A stretch of 14,475 nt of DNA from Deltaproteobacteria bacterium RBG_13_61_14 (lineage in GTDB: Bacteria; RBG-13-61-14). The stretch spans positions 40,775-55,249 of the forward strand of contig MGQK01000081.1 in NCBI GenBank assembly GCA_001797815.1, read 5' to 3'. A program made the translations under genes and the position numbers. A model generated the notes under the pieces. It did no database searches and had not been told where the DNA came from. It saw nothing but the letters and a program-made list of their open reading frames with translations. Shown one piece after another: positions 1 through 5,970 of this stretch. Each line of letters starts with the position of its first letter. The stretch's first letter is position 1.

Positions 1-79
1 CGGCCAGCTCTTGCATCAGGAAAAAGAGGAAGCCGAGTTGGAAAGGCAAGGCCGAGCGCACCAAAGCCCAGGCCAACAC
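1..79 (-). CDS. N-terminus of a probable membrane protein, truncated by the window edge
   Basis: An open frame on the minus strand runs off the left edge. The best start is a GTG at 79-77, because a GAGAGGG Shine-Dalgarno-like stretch (92-86) lies six bases upstream of it. The 26 visible residues are almost entirely hydrophobic (MLAWALVRSALPFQLGFLFF and onward, then LMQELA), as expected for a signal anchor or first transmembrane helix. The same frame stays open back to about 138 with G/C-rich third positions but has no ATG. The product cannot be identified from so short a piece. It reads in the same direction as the LysM lipoprotein gene and is separated from it by a repeat element. I see no better reading on the plus strand. 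Confidence 0.35.
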   Translation of the reverse strand, partial: MLAWALVRSALPFQLGFLFFLMQELA

Positions 80-116
80 GGAGTGCCCTCTCAAGTCGAA
101 GATCAGAAGAATCTGG

Positions 117-334
117 TCTTTAAACCCGGAAAATGCAATTAGGATTTAACCACAAAGACACAAAGGCTCTAAGTCAGAATGATTTCTTGGCGATTCGGCT
201 GAAATTTTTTTCGCAATCCAAGTTGACCTCTCGCGCCCGTGCTCAGTGGTCTCAACCCATTTATTCTTTTCTTGGTGTCTTTGTGCCTTTGTGGTTAAAA
301 ATCTTTTTTCCAACTGCACGATTCGGGTTAAAGA
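117..334. repeat. MITE-like element with long imperfect terminal inverted repeats
   Basis: The inner arms are 145-169 (tttaaccacaaagacacaaa...) and 276-300 (...cctttgtggttaaaa). They are reverse complements over about 22 bases with two transitions. Farther out, 117-140 (tctttaaacccgg...tgcaatt) pairs imperfectly with 312-334 (aactgca...cgggttaaaga), so the complementarity continues past the inner arms with a gap. The roughly 105-bp centre is unrelated and non-coding. The inner word (aaccacaaagacacaaag) resembles a dispersed repeat seen in many environmental bacterial genomes; that is from memory. An open frame across it is an artefact of the repeat. No transposase is present, so it would be non-autonomous. 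Confidence 0.55.
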
Positions 335-398
335 AGGAACAGTTTTCTTGACTTGGGCTTCCCTAGACGCCCTGCGAGGATAACCGAAACCGCTTAAT

Positions 399-1034
399 TT
401 AGTTGCCCGGGTAATACTTACTCCGCACCGAGGGAGGATAATCGGTGGGCCCGGGCGGCCAGTAAGGAGCGCCGGCCCCGGCTTTTTTGCGGGCCGCCTT
501 GATCTGGTCCTCGGCGGCGTCTTTGGGGACATTGAAGTTCTGCTTGGGATAGATCAGGTCCGGGTTCTTGATCTGGTCGCGGTTGGCCTGGTAAATCAGG
601 GGCCACTGGAAAGGATCATCGTAAATCTCTTTTTGATCCGCGATGTTCCACAAGCAATCGCCCTTGACCACTACGTAACTTCCCGGTGTGGCCTGGATCG
701 GTTCCGGCTTGGTCGCACTCACCACCGGCGCTTTCTCCGGGGCCAGCGCCGCCTGCTCGGCCAGTTTGGCGAGCTGGGTGGCCTCTTCCAAGAGCTGCCT
801 GGCCTTCTTGTAGCGGCCCTGGTTAATCATTCTCTTGGCCTCGGCCAGTTTATCTTCGGCACTCTTGTATTTGGCTGGCGCTTTCTCCATGGCGCCGGCC
901 TCCTTGGCCTGGGCCAAAGCCGCCTCTGCCTGTTGCAGTTCTGCAGTCGGTTTCTGGCCACACGCACTCAACAAAAGGCCCAATCCTAGACAAACAATGA
1001 AAATGCCTAGACCCGCCTTACTTAATCTTTTCAC
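399..1034 (-). CDS. LysM-domain lipoprotein with helical DUF4398-like N-terminal region
   Basis: This encodes a 211-residue lipoprotein. The GTG at 1034-1032 is chosen as start because AAGGAGG lies nine bases upstream; an in-frame ATG three codons earlier abuts that ribosome site, and the longer frame would begin upstream of the promoter. Residues 1-25 form a signal peptide ending in the lipobox LSAC, with Cys25 as the predicted lipidated residue. Residues 30-98 are Ala/Lys/Glu-rich amphipathic helix with repeated QAEAALAQAKE-like heptads, resembling DUF4398. A Pro-rich linker follows, then one LysM domain (about 118-170: YVVVKGDCLWNIA, then the YQANRDQIKNPDLIYP motif). LysM domains bind peptidoglycan or chitin-type glycans, so a periplasmic wall-associated role is expected. 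The tail is basic and Pro/Tyr-rich. The exact function is unknown. Confidence 0.88.
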   Translation of the reverse strand: MKRLSKAGLGIFIVCLGLGLLLSACGQKPTAELQQAEAALAQAKEAGAMEKAPAKYKSAEDKLAEAKRMINQGRYKKARQLLEEATQLAKLAEQAALAPEKAPVVSATKPEPIQATPGSYVVVKGDCLWNIADQKEIYDDPFQWPLIYQANRDQIKNPDLIYPKQNFNVPKDAAEDQIKAARKKAGAGAPYWPPGPTDYPPSVRSKYYPGN

Positions 1035-1072
1035 GTTAGTCATCCTCCTTCTCAAGATCGCCGGTAAATTTA

Positions 1073-1096
1073 CACTAATAATAGTGCTAATAATAG
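1073..1096. promoter_or_regulatory. operator-like direct repeat and dyad over the start of transcription
   Basis: The ten-base word ctaataatag occurs at 1075-1084 and again at 1087-1096, one helical turn plus two bases apart. The first copy is also the heart of a perfect dyad, CACTA-ATAA-TAGTG (1073-1086). The second copy overlaps the -10 box and the first covers the predicted transcription start, a classical place for a repressor. No regulator gene is nearby, so the binding protein is unknown. Confidence 0.4.
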
Positions 1097-1117
1097 CAGG
1101 CCGATCAAGCTTGTCAA
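1090..1117 (-). promoter_or_regulatory. sigma70-type promoter of the LysM lipoprotein gene
   Basis: Read on the minus strand, TTGACA (1117-1112) is a perfect -35 box, followed by a 16-base spacer and TATTAT (1095-1090) as -10 box. Transcription would begin near 1083, giving a leader of about 50 bases before the GTG start at 1034. It is the best promoter match in the window, and it separates the lipoprotein gene from the radical SAM gene upstream. Confidence 0.7.
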
Positions 1118-1233
1118 GTCTTTTCGGCAATTTTTGAACTTTTTTTCATGGGGAGGGAACCCCCCAAACCTCACCGCTGTCTAAGGCTGATTTGCGTCCA
1201 ATGGGCGGGAGAGGCGGAGAAGATGGTTTCGCT

Positions 1234-2334
1234 TCAAGAGCGGCGGAGTCTGGCCATGTCCTTCTCCGCATGGGTAAAAAAAGCCCGGTAAGCGTCGCAG
1301 AAGAAAGTGCGGCCGGCCCACTTCCCGTCCGCTTGAAGCCGGTCCTTTTGGCAGCCGCCGTGGCAATGGCCGCGCCAGGCACAGCGGATGCACTCGCGGT
1401 CAGAAGGCGCCTTGGCCCGGGCAAACTCTCGGGCCCGGGCCAGACTCAGGAAATCCGAAAGCGGCCGGTCCCTCAGGCTGCCCAACCAGTATTCCGGCCG
1501 GACAAAGAAGTCACAGGGATAAATGTCTCCGTTATGTTCCACCACCAGGTAAAGGCCGCAAGTCGCCTGAAAAGTGCAAAGCGTGGCTTTGCCCTGAAGC
1601 CGGCGGGCCAGGTAAGAGTCGAAGTCGCGGATCGAGACCTGCGGGAACCCGTCCTGAAGCCAGGCATCCCAAAGCTGGCACAAGAAGCGGCCGTAGGCCT
1701 CGGCCGTGATCGAGAACGGCGCCAGCCCCTGGCCCTCCGGGTTCCGCTCCAGGCAGGGCACGAACTGGAGATAACGGAAACCTTGCTCCCGGAAAAAGCG
1801 GTAAACCTCTTCCGTCCGCTCCACGTTGGCCGGCGAGACCACGGTCAAGAGGTTAAAAGCCACGCCCGCCCGCCGCAACAGCTCCGCCGCGGCCATCACC
1901 CGAGCAAAGGTCCCCTGGCCCGCGCCATCCCGGCGATAACTGTTGTGGATCTCTTCAGGCCCGTCCAGGCTCAGGCCCACCAGGAACTGGTAGCGGGCCA
2001 GGAACTTGGCCCACTCTTCATCCAGGAGCAGGCCGTTGGTCTGGAAGGCGTTGCCGATCACTTGGCCGGAGCGGCCATGGGCCTGTTCCAGGCGCACAAC
2101 CTCTTCAAAGAAGTCCAGGCCGGCCAGGGTCGGCTCGCCGCCCTGCCAGGAGAAGACCGTCTCGGCCTGGCGCTGGCCGAGGAACTCGCGGATCATTTTC
2201 TCCAGGACCTCGGCCGGCATGCGGTGCCGGGCCAGGCCCGGATAAAGCGATTCCACCGGGCGGTAGAAGCAATAATCGCAGCGGGAGTTGCAATCCGCGG
2301 AGACCGGCTTGACCAGTAATTGAAAGGTCTTCAT
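1234..2334 (-). CDS. anaerobic sulfatase-maturating-type radical SAM/SPASM enzyme (anSME)
   Basis: This is a 366-residue cytoplasmic radical SAM protein. Enzymes of this family oxidise an active-site Cys or Ser of sulfatases to formylglycine without oxygen. The radical SAM cluster motif is C15-x3-C19-x2-C22. WQGGEPTL (63-70) is the SAM-binding GGE-type motif. The SPASM region carries C253, C259, C274, then C315-x2-C318-x5-C324-x3-C328 and C346, which is the anSME ligand pattern for two auxiliary 4Fe-4S clusters. D275 follows C274 in YPCD, where anSMEs carry their proposed catalytic Asp. The ATG at 2334 gives the family's usual N-terminus (MKTFQLLVKP); AAGGA lies close upstream. No sulfatase is encoded in the window, so its substrate lies elsewhere or differs. 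Confidence 0.92.
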   Translation of the reverse strand: MKTFQLLVKPVSADCNSRCDYCFYRPVESLYPGLARHRMPAEVLEKMIREFLGQRQAETVFSWQGGEPTLAGLDFFEEVVRLEQAHGRSGQVIGNAFQTNGLLLDEEWAKFLARYQFLVGLSLDGPEEIHNSYRRDGAGQGTFARVMAAAELLRRAGVAFNLLTVVSPANVERTEEVYRFFREQGFRYLQFVPCLERNPEGQGLAPFSITAEAYGRFLCQLWDAWLQDGFPQVSIRDFDSYLARRLQGKATLCTFQATCGLYLVVEHNGDIYPCDFFVRPEYWLGSLRDRPLSDFLSLARAREFARAKAPSDRECIRCAWRGHCHGGCQKDRLQADGKWAGRTFFCDAYRAFFTHAEKDMARLRRS

Positions 2335-2358
2335 GGTCCTTGAGCTTCCGTAAATACC

Positions 2359-2364
2359 AGTATA
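2359..2364 (-). promoter_or_regulatory. possible -10 box of the radical SAM gene
   Basis: TATACT on the minus strand (2364-2359) is a good -10 hexamer placed about 25 bases before the ATG. The corresponding -35 region (about 2382-2387) is a poor match, so this would be a weak or activator-dependent promoter. The surrounding agtatact (2359-2366) is a perfect palindrome. Confidence 0.25.
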
Positions 2365-2420
2365 CTCGAAAATGTTCCGAAGCGTTTCTCGAGGTTGAGA
2401 GTTGCGAAGCAACGCCTGGA

Positions 2421-2449
2421 TTGTAAAAAAAAATTAGTTGTAGTAAATA
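2421..2449 (+). promoter_or_regulatory. sigma70-type promoter of the SCP2-like/alcohol dehydrogenase operon
   Basis: TTGTAA (2421-2426), a 17-base A-rich spacer, and TAAATA (2444-2449) match sigma70 boxes. The start of transcription would fall near 2456, giving a leader of about 48 bases that ends in a strong AAAGGAGG ribosome site before the ATG at 2504. It is divergent from the radical SAM gene. Confidence 0.45.
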
Positions 2450-2503
2450 GACGGATGTGGTAACAAGGTGAAATTTTCCGAGGGCTGAGAAAGGAGGAAG
2501 GAA

Positions 2504-3046
2504 ATGGATGAATCCTCTGGAATAAAGAATCTTTCCCTGGGCTTCCGGGCCAAGCGGTCGGTGGTTCGGACTTCGCTCTTGGCGCTGGGCACGGCCTTTG
2601 AGATTGTCTCCAAAAGCTGCCCCGAGCTTCAGGCCGAGCTGTCGGGGTGGGAGGAGGGCCGGACGGTGTCCATGGGGGTTTTACCGGACGGGCCGGCCAT
2701 GGCCGTGCGCAAGGAAAGCAACCACGTCAACTACCTGGGCCAGGGCGAGCACGCCGCGACCTTGAAGTTCCTGTTCAAGAACATGGACAGCGCCTTCCTG
2801 GTCCTCACCGGCCAGCTCGGCTCGGACCAATCCTTTGCCGAGCACCGCGCCATTGTCCACGGCAGCCTGGATCAGGCCATGCAGGCCAACCGCGCCCTGG
2901 CCATGGTCCAGAAATTCTTGATGCCCGGCCTGATTCTCAAGAAGACCATGAAACGGCCGCCCAAGCTCCGCGGCCAGGATTGGGCGGTCTATGCCAAGCT
3001 TATGCTTACCCTGACCCCGGCGCTCCTCATCAACTGGAGCAAGTAA
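2504..3046 (+). CDS. SCP2-like sterol/lipid-carrier domain protein
   Basis: This encodes a 180-residue soluble protein with no signal peptide. A strong AAAGGAGG sits just upstream of the ATG. The central and C-terminal parts (about 80-150) have the SCP2-fold pattern: a strand-forming AATLKFLFKN, a helix ending FLVLTGQLGS, then FAEHRAIVHGSLDQAM, which resembles the glycine-turn strand and helix of sterol carrier protein 2 families. The C-terminus is hydrophobic and basic (PGLILKKTMKRPPK, then LMLTLTPALLINW), which could touch a membrane. It lies 12 bases upstream of the alcohol dehydrogenase gene on the same strand, so the two are probably co-transcribed. A carrier presenting a long-chain or lipid-like alcohol to that enzyme is possible, but that is inference. 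The family call is from pattern only. Confidence 0.6.
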   Translation: MDESSGIKNLSLGFRAKRSVVRTSLLALGTAFEIVSKSCPELQAELSGWEEGRTVSMGVLPDGPAMAVRKESNHVNYLGQGEHAATLKFLFKNMDSAFLVLTGQLGSDQSFAEHRAIVHGSLDQAMQANRALAMVQKFLMPGLILKKTMKRPPKLRGQDWAVYAKLMLTLTPALLINWSK

Positions 3047-3058
3047 AGGAGAAGACCC

Positions 3059-4234
3059 ATGCTAGTTCCCAGTTACTACGAGTTCTTTTGTCCGGTCAAG
3101 ATCCTCAGCGGCCACCAGGCCCTGAAAAACCTGCCCTACGAGATGGACCAGCTCGGCGCCAAGCGCGCACTGATCGTAACCGACCCGGGCGTGGTCGCCG
3201 CCGGCCTGATCCAGCAGGTCCAGGCCGCCTTCGAAGGCTCGGACCGCGAGATCGGCGCTATCTTCGACCAGACCCCGCCCGACTCCAGCGACAAGGTGGC
3301 CCGCCAGGTGGCCGAGCTGTTCAAGAGCAAGGGCTGCGACTGCCTGGTCGCCGTGGGCGGCGGCAGCTCCATAGACACGGCCAAGGGCGCTAACCTCATG
3401 CTCACCGAAGGCACCGACGACCTGCTCAAGTTCCAGGGCGCGGAGCGGACCAAAAAAACCATGAAGCCCTTTATCGTGGTCCCCACCACCGCCGGCACCG
3501 GCAGCGAGGTGACCATGGCCGCGGTCATCACCAACACCGAGAAGAACATCAAGATGTCCATCACCTCTTACAAGATCCTGCCCAACGTCGCCATCCTCGA
3601 TCCGAAAATGACCCTGACCATGCCCCCCAAGATCACCGCGGCCACGGGCATGGACGCCCTCACCCACGCGGTCGAGGCTTATTACTGCCTGCAAAAGAAC
3701 CCGGTTTCGGATTCCCTCTCCATCACCGCGATCAAGCTGGTCCTGGAAAACCTGGTCAAGGCCGTGCAAAACGGCAAGGACGAGCACGTCCGCCTGGCCA
3801 TGGCCAACGCCGCGCTCCTGGCCGGCATCAGCTTTTCCAACTCTTTAGTCGGCGTGGTCCATTCCCTGGCCCATGCCACCGGCGGCGTCTGTCACGTGCC
3901 CCATGGCGTGGCCAATGCCATCTTTTTGCCCTGGGGCGTGGAATACAATATCGGGAAGCGCGCCGAGATGATCGCCGAGCTGGCTCCCCTCTTCGGCGCC
4001 GCTCCTTCCGGCAACGCCCAAAAGGACGCCTCGGCCGTGGTCTCGGCCATCCGCGACCTGAACGCGAAGCTGAAGAGCTTGTGCGGCCTGCCCAACACCT
4101 TGCGGGAGACAGGGGTGACCGAGGACAAGCTGGAGGCGATTGCCAAGACCGCGGTCAACGACGGCACCGTGGCCATGAACCCGGAGGATGTGACCGTGCC
4201 GGACGCGCTCGGGCTTTTGAAGAAAGCCTTTTAA
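3059..4234 (+). CDS. iron-containing (group III) alcohol dehydrogenase
   Basis: This 391-residue enzyme belongs to the Fe-ADH family, which interconverts alcohols and aldehydes or ketones with NAD(P) in the cytoplasm. The dinucleotide-binding half carries the diagnostic VGGGSSIDTAKG (about 99-110) and PTTAGTGSEVT (142-152). The metal ligands are visible in the C-terminal half: D199 and H203 in GMDALTHAVE, H268 in VVHSLAHATGG, and H282 in CHVPHGVANA. The length is normal for the family. AAGGAG lies seven bases before the ATG, and the gene follows the SCP2-like gene by 12 bases. The substrate cannot be read from sequence; related enzymes act on ethanol, butanol, 1,3-propanediol or lactaldehyde. 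The only stop is at the natural C-terminus. Confidence 0.93.
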   Translation: MLVPSYYEFFCPVKILSGHQALKNLPYEMDQLGAKRALIVTDPGVVAAGLIQQVQAAFEGSDREIGAIFDQTPPDSSDKVARQVAELFKSKGCDCLVAVGGGSSIDTAKGANLMLTEGTDDLLKFQGAERTKKTMKPFIVVPTTAGTGSEVTMAAVITNTEKNIKMSITSYKILPNVAILDPKMTLTMPPKITAATGMDALTHAVEAYYCLQKNPVSDSLSITAIKLVLENLVKAVQNGKDEHVRLAMANAALLAGISFSNSLVGVVHSLAHATGGVCHVPHGVANAIFLPWGVEYNIGKRAEMIAELAPLFGAAPSGNAQKDASAVVSAIRDLNAKLKSLCGLPNTLRETGVTEDKLEAIAKTAVNDGTVAMNPEDVTVPDALGLLKKAF

Positions 4235-4266
4235 GAGGGAGAATCCGCTGTTCGGCTTTGCTCACA

Positions 4267-4305
4267 GCCCCGAGCTTGTCGAGGGGCAGATTACGCAGAT
4301 TTTTT
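4267..4305. repeat. dispersed hairpin word plus short direct repeat downstream of the dehydrogenase gene
   Basis: Positions 4267-4287 read GCCCC...cgagcttgtcga...GGGGC, a five-base-pair GC stem of a form common as a dispersed intergenic repeat in environmental genomes (from memory). The next bases contain cagat-tacg-cagat, a direct repeat ending in six T residues (4300-4305). The T run is 12 bases past the stem, so this is a poor intrinsic terminator, although it could help end the operon transcript. Confidence 0.35.
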
Positions 4306-4350
4306 CATCCATGAACTTGAACTTGGACCTGAGCGCGAACGAATGAGTAG

Positions 4351-4399
4351 CCGCGACCTTTCGGCTGAGCTCTCGGCCGAAGCCGCTCCTTGGTCGCGG
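4351..4399. repeat. nested palindrome (REP-like), copy 1
   Basis: The outer arms ccgcgacc (4351-4358) and ggtcgcgg (4392-4399) are perfect reverse complements. Inside them a 22-base core (4360-4381) begins ttcggc and ends gccgaa, again complementary, around a gagctc centre. The reverse complement of this core matches the core at 13327-13348 with a single mismatch, so the same unit occurs twice in the window in opposite orientation. It lies past the 3' end of the dehydrogenase operon. Confidence 0.6.
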
Positions 4400-4422
4400 G
4401 ACGCGGGCGCCGAATTAAGTAT

Positions 4423-4455
4423 GGTGTCCCCCGAATTAGGTGTCCCCAGAATTAG
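4423..4455. repeat. tandem 16-bp repeat, two copies
   Basis: The unit ggtgtcccc-x-gaatta repeats head to tail (4423-4438 and 4439-4454) with one internal difference; a partial copy of its end (cgaattaag) precedes it at 4411-4419. The motif gtgtcccc-gaatta recurs in intergenic DNA of many environmental bacteria, often near transposase remnants (from memory). No transposase is visible here. Confidence 0.5.
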
Positions 4456-4501
4456 AAATGCGGTAGATCAGCCCGGCCTTGTCGTCGGAGACGAGCGGCA
4501 T
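4436..4501 (-). pseudogene. C-terminal remnant of a PQQ-type sugar (sorbosone-like) dehydrogenase
   Basis: The minus-strand frame reads MPLVSDDKAGLIYRISN and a few more residues to a TAA at 4438-4436. The phrase LVSDDKAG-x-IYRI is what I recognise as the extreme C-terminus of L-sorbosone/PQQ-dependent sugar dehydrogenases, which normally end right after it. Only about 14 residues of homology remain. A stop codon lies two codons upstream of the ATG, and the 3' end runs into the tandem repeat. This is therefore a scrap left by a deletion or rearrangement rather than a working gene. The call is from motif memory over a short stretch. Confidence 0.4.
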
Positions 4502-4511
4502 AAGTCATAAG

Positions 4512-5969
4512 TCAGTGCCTGGCACCGGAAGTGACCACCAGCTCTCTTTGCACTTCTGAATGAAGGGGAGCGATTGTCAAGGTCCGGGCGCCGGGATCGA
4601 AGCTGAAATCTCCGCCGGGATTCAACTCGACCTGGGGATTTTGGCCATAGACCCGGGCCGGCAGGTAGAGCTCGGTGGGCCTGGAAATCTGCGGGTCTTC
4701 GGTCCAGCGGAGCTCCAGCCGGCCGCTCTCGGGCTCATAGAAGAAGCGGCTGATGACCCCGGCCACCGCGCGGGGATAGGGCCGGTCCAGGCAGGGCGTC
4801 CCCGGCCGGGGCGAGCCGTCCGGCTCGAAGAGCGAGGTGTTTTCCTCGTTCCAGATGGTAGCGCTCATCGAAGCTTCCCAGAAGGTGCCGGAGAGGAGGA
4901 GCTCGTCAAAGACCGAATAGAGCTTGTTGAGGTAGCGGGGCGCGTCGGGAAAAAGCGGGGAGATCCCATATTCCGTTACCAGCACCGGCGCTTGCCAAGC
5001 TTTACCAAGCTGCCCATCTCTTCTCAGCCCTCGCCGCATCAGCCAGCGGTCCCCGCCCGGGCTGATCGAGATCCCGAAAGTGCCCGGGTCGTAATAATGC
5101 GGAGCCAGCACCAGGTTCTTGACCTCGGGCCTGGGCCGCGAGGTGTTCCAGGCGCCTTGGTTTTCCAGGGGACAGAGATCGGCAAAGATCAGGTAACGGC
5201 CATCCACTGCGTGCACCGCCTCTCCCACTTTTGCATAAAGAGCGAAAAGCTGCTCCGAGTTCCAGGCGGAATAATGGGCCATGCCCCAGCGGCCGGGGAA
5301 AGGCTCGTTGATCGGCTCGAACCCGATCACCGCCGGTTCCTCCCGAAAGCGCTTCGCCAGCATCCCGAAAAAAGCCGCATAGCTTTCCTGGACCTGGTCC
5401 TGATCCGACCAGAACCGGTCAAACGTGCCGGCCACCGGCCGGGTGAAATATTTGAGCGACCAGAGCTTGCAGTCGGCGTGCTGAGGCAGGCCCCGGTATT
5501 CTTCGGGCAAGGCCCAGTCGGGGAACCCGTCCCCGCACAAGCGCCGGCTGAAAAGGTCCTGGTGGCTGTCCACGATTACGTAAAGGCCGCGCTCGGCAAA
5601 GGCCTTGACCATCCGGTCGTAGCGGGCCAGATACTGCTCGTCATACTGCCCGCGCACGGGTTCCGCGGCTTCATAGATGATCAGCAACCGGACCACGTTA
5701 AACCCCAGGGAGGCGATGCCGTCCGCATAGCGATCGAGCGCGGTCTCGAAATCCGGTTGCGGGTCAAACGGATAAAAGGGCGGCAGCTTGCTCCGGCCGC
5801 CCGCGTTCACGCCCCGCAGGATCACCTGCCTTCCGGCGTCGTCCAGGAAACGCCCTTCCTGGACCTGCAAGCCGAAAAGATGGCCTGGGCTTTCAGCCGA
5901 GTTCCCTTTCCAGGCAAGCGCGACCAGGCCGAGCGCCAGCGCCCCGGCAAAAAAGATTTTGTTTTTCAT
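4512..5969 (-). CDS. secreted GH5 glycosidase, endoglycoceramidase-like
   Basis: This is a 485-residue exported glycoside hydrolase. Residues 1-25 form a signal peptide (MKNKIFFAGALALGLVALAW, cleavage near NSA-ES). The GH5 barrel spans about 35-400: RGVNAGGRSK near 52, NVVRLLI at 91, DSHQDLFSRRLCGDGFPDW at 134-152, acid/base E222 in FEPINEPFPG, HYYDP at 291, and nucleophile E333 in LVTEYGIS. The HQD motif, the length and the C-terminal beta-sandwich (about 405-480) match endoglycoceramidases, which cut the bond between glycan and ceramide or sterol; cellulases usually lack these. The ATG lies one base after the stop of the DUF362 gene and has no strong ribosome site, so translation is probably coupled. 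The last codons coincide with a gtgcc-t-ggcac palindrome at the edge of a repeat region. The substrate is inferred. Confidence 0.85.
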   Translation of the reverse strand: MKNKIFFAGALALGLVALAWKGNSAESPGHLFGLQVQEGRFLDDAGRQVILRGVNAGGRSKLPPFYPFDPQPDFETALDRYADGIASLGFNVVRLLIIYEAAEPVRGQYDEQYLARYDRMVKAFAERGLYVIVDSHQDLFSRRLCGDGFPDWALPEEYRGLPQHADCKLWSLKYFTRPVAGTFDRFWSDQDQVQESYAAFFGMLAKRFREEPAVIGFEPINEPFPGRWGMAHYSAWNSEQLFALYAKVGEAVHAVDGRYLIFADLCPLENQGAWNTSRPRPEVKNLVLAPHYYDPGTFGISISPGGDRWLMRRGLRRDGQLGKAWQAPVLVTEYGISPLFPDAPRYLNKLYSVFDELLLSGTFWEASMSATIWNEENTSLFEPDGSPRPGTPCLDRPYPRAVAGVISRFFYEPESGRLELRWTEDPQISRPTELYLPARVYGQNPQVELNPGGDFSFDPGARTLTIAPLHSEVQRELVVTSGARH

Positions 5970-5970
5970 A

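Noticed and set aside
133-351. A 72-codon plus-strand frame near the left end
   Set aside because: It lies entirely within the inverted-repeat element and its arms, with no ribosome site and no conserved-looking peptide.
1192-2319. Long open frame antisense to the radical SAM gene, 375 codons
   Set aside because: The sense frame has every catalytic and cluster motif of a known family. The antisense frame is a by-product of G/C third-position bias, with low-complexity Ala/Gly/Arg/Leu-rich content and no motif.
4267-4305. An intrinsic terminator after the alcohol dehydrogenase gene
   Set aside because: The stem is only five base pairs and the T run begins 12 bases beyond it. It fits a dispersed repeat better, though some terminator activity cannot be excluded.
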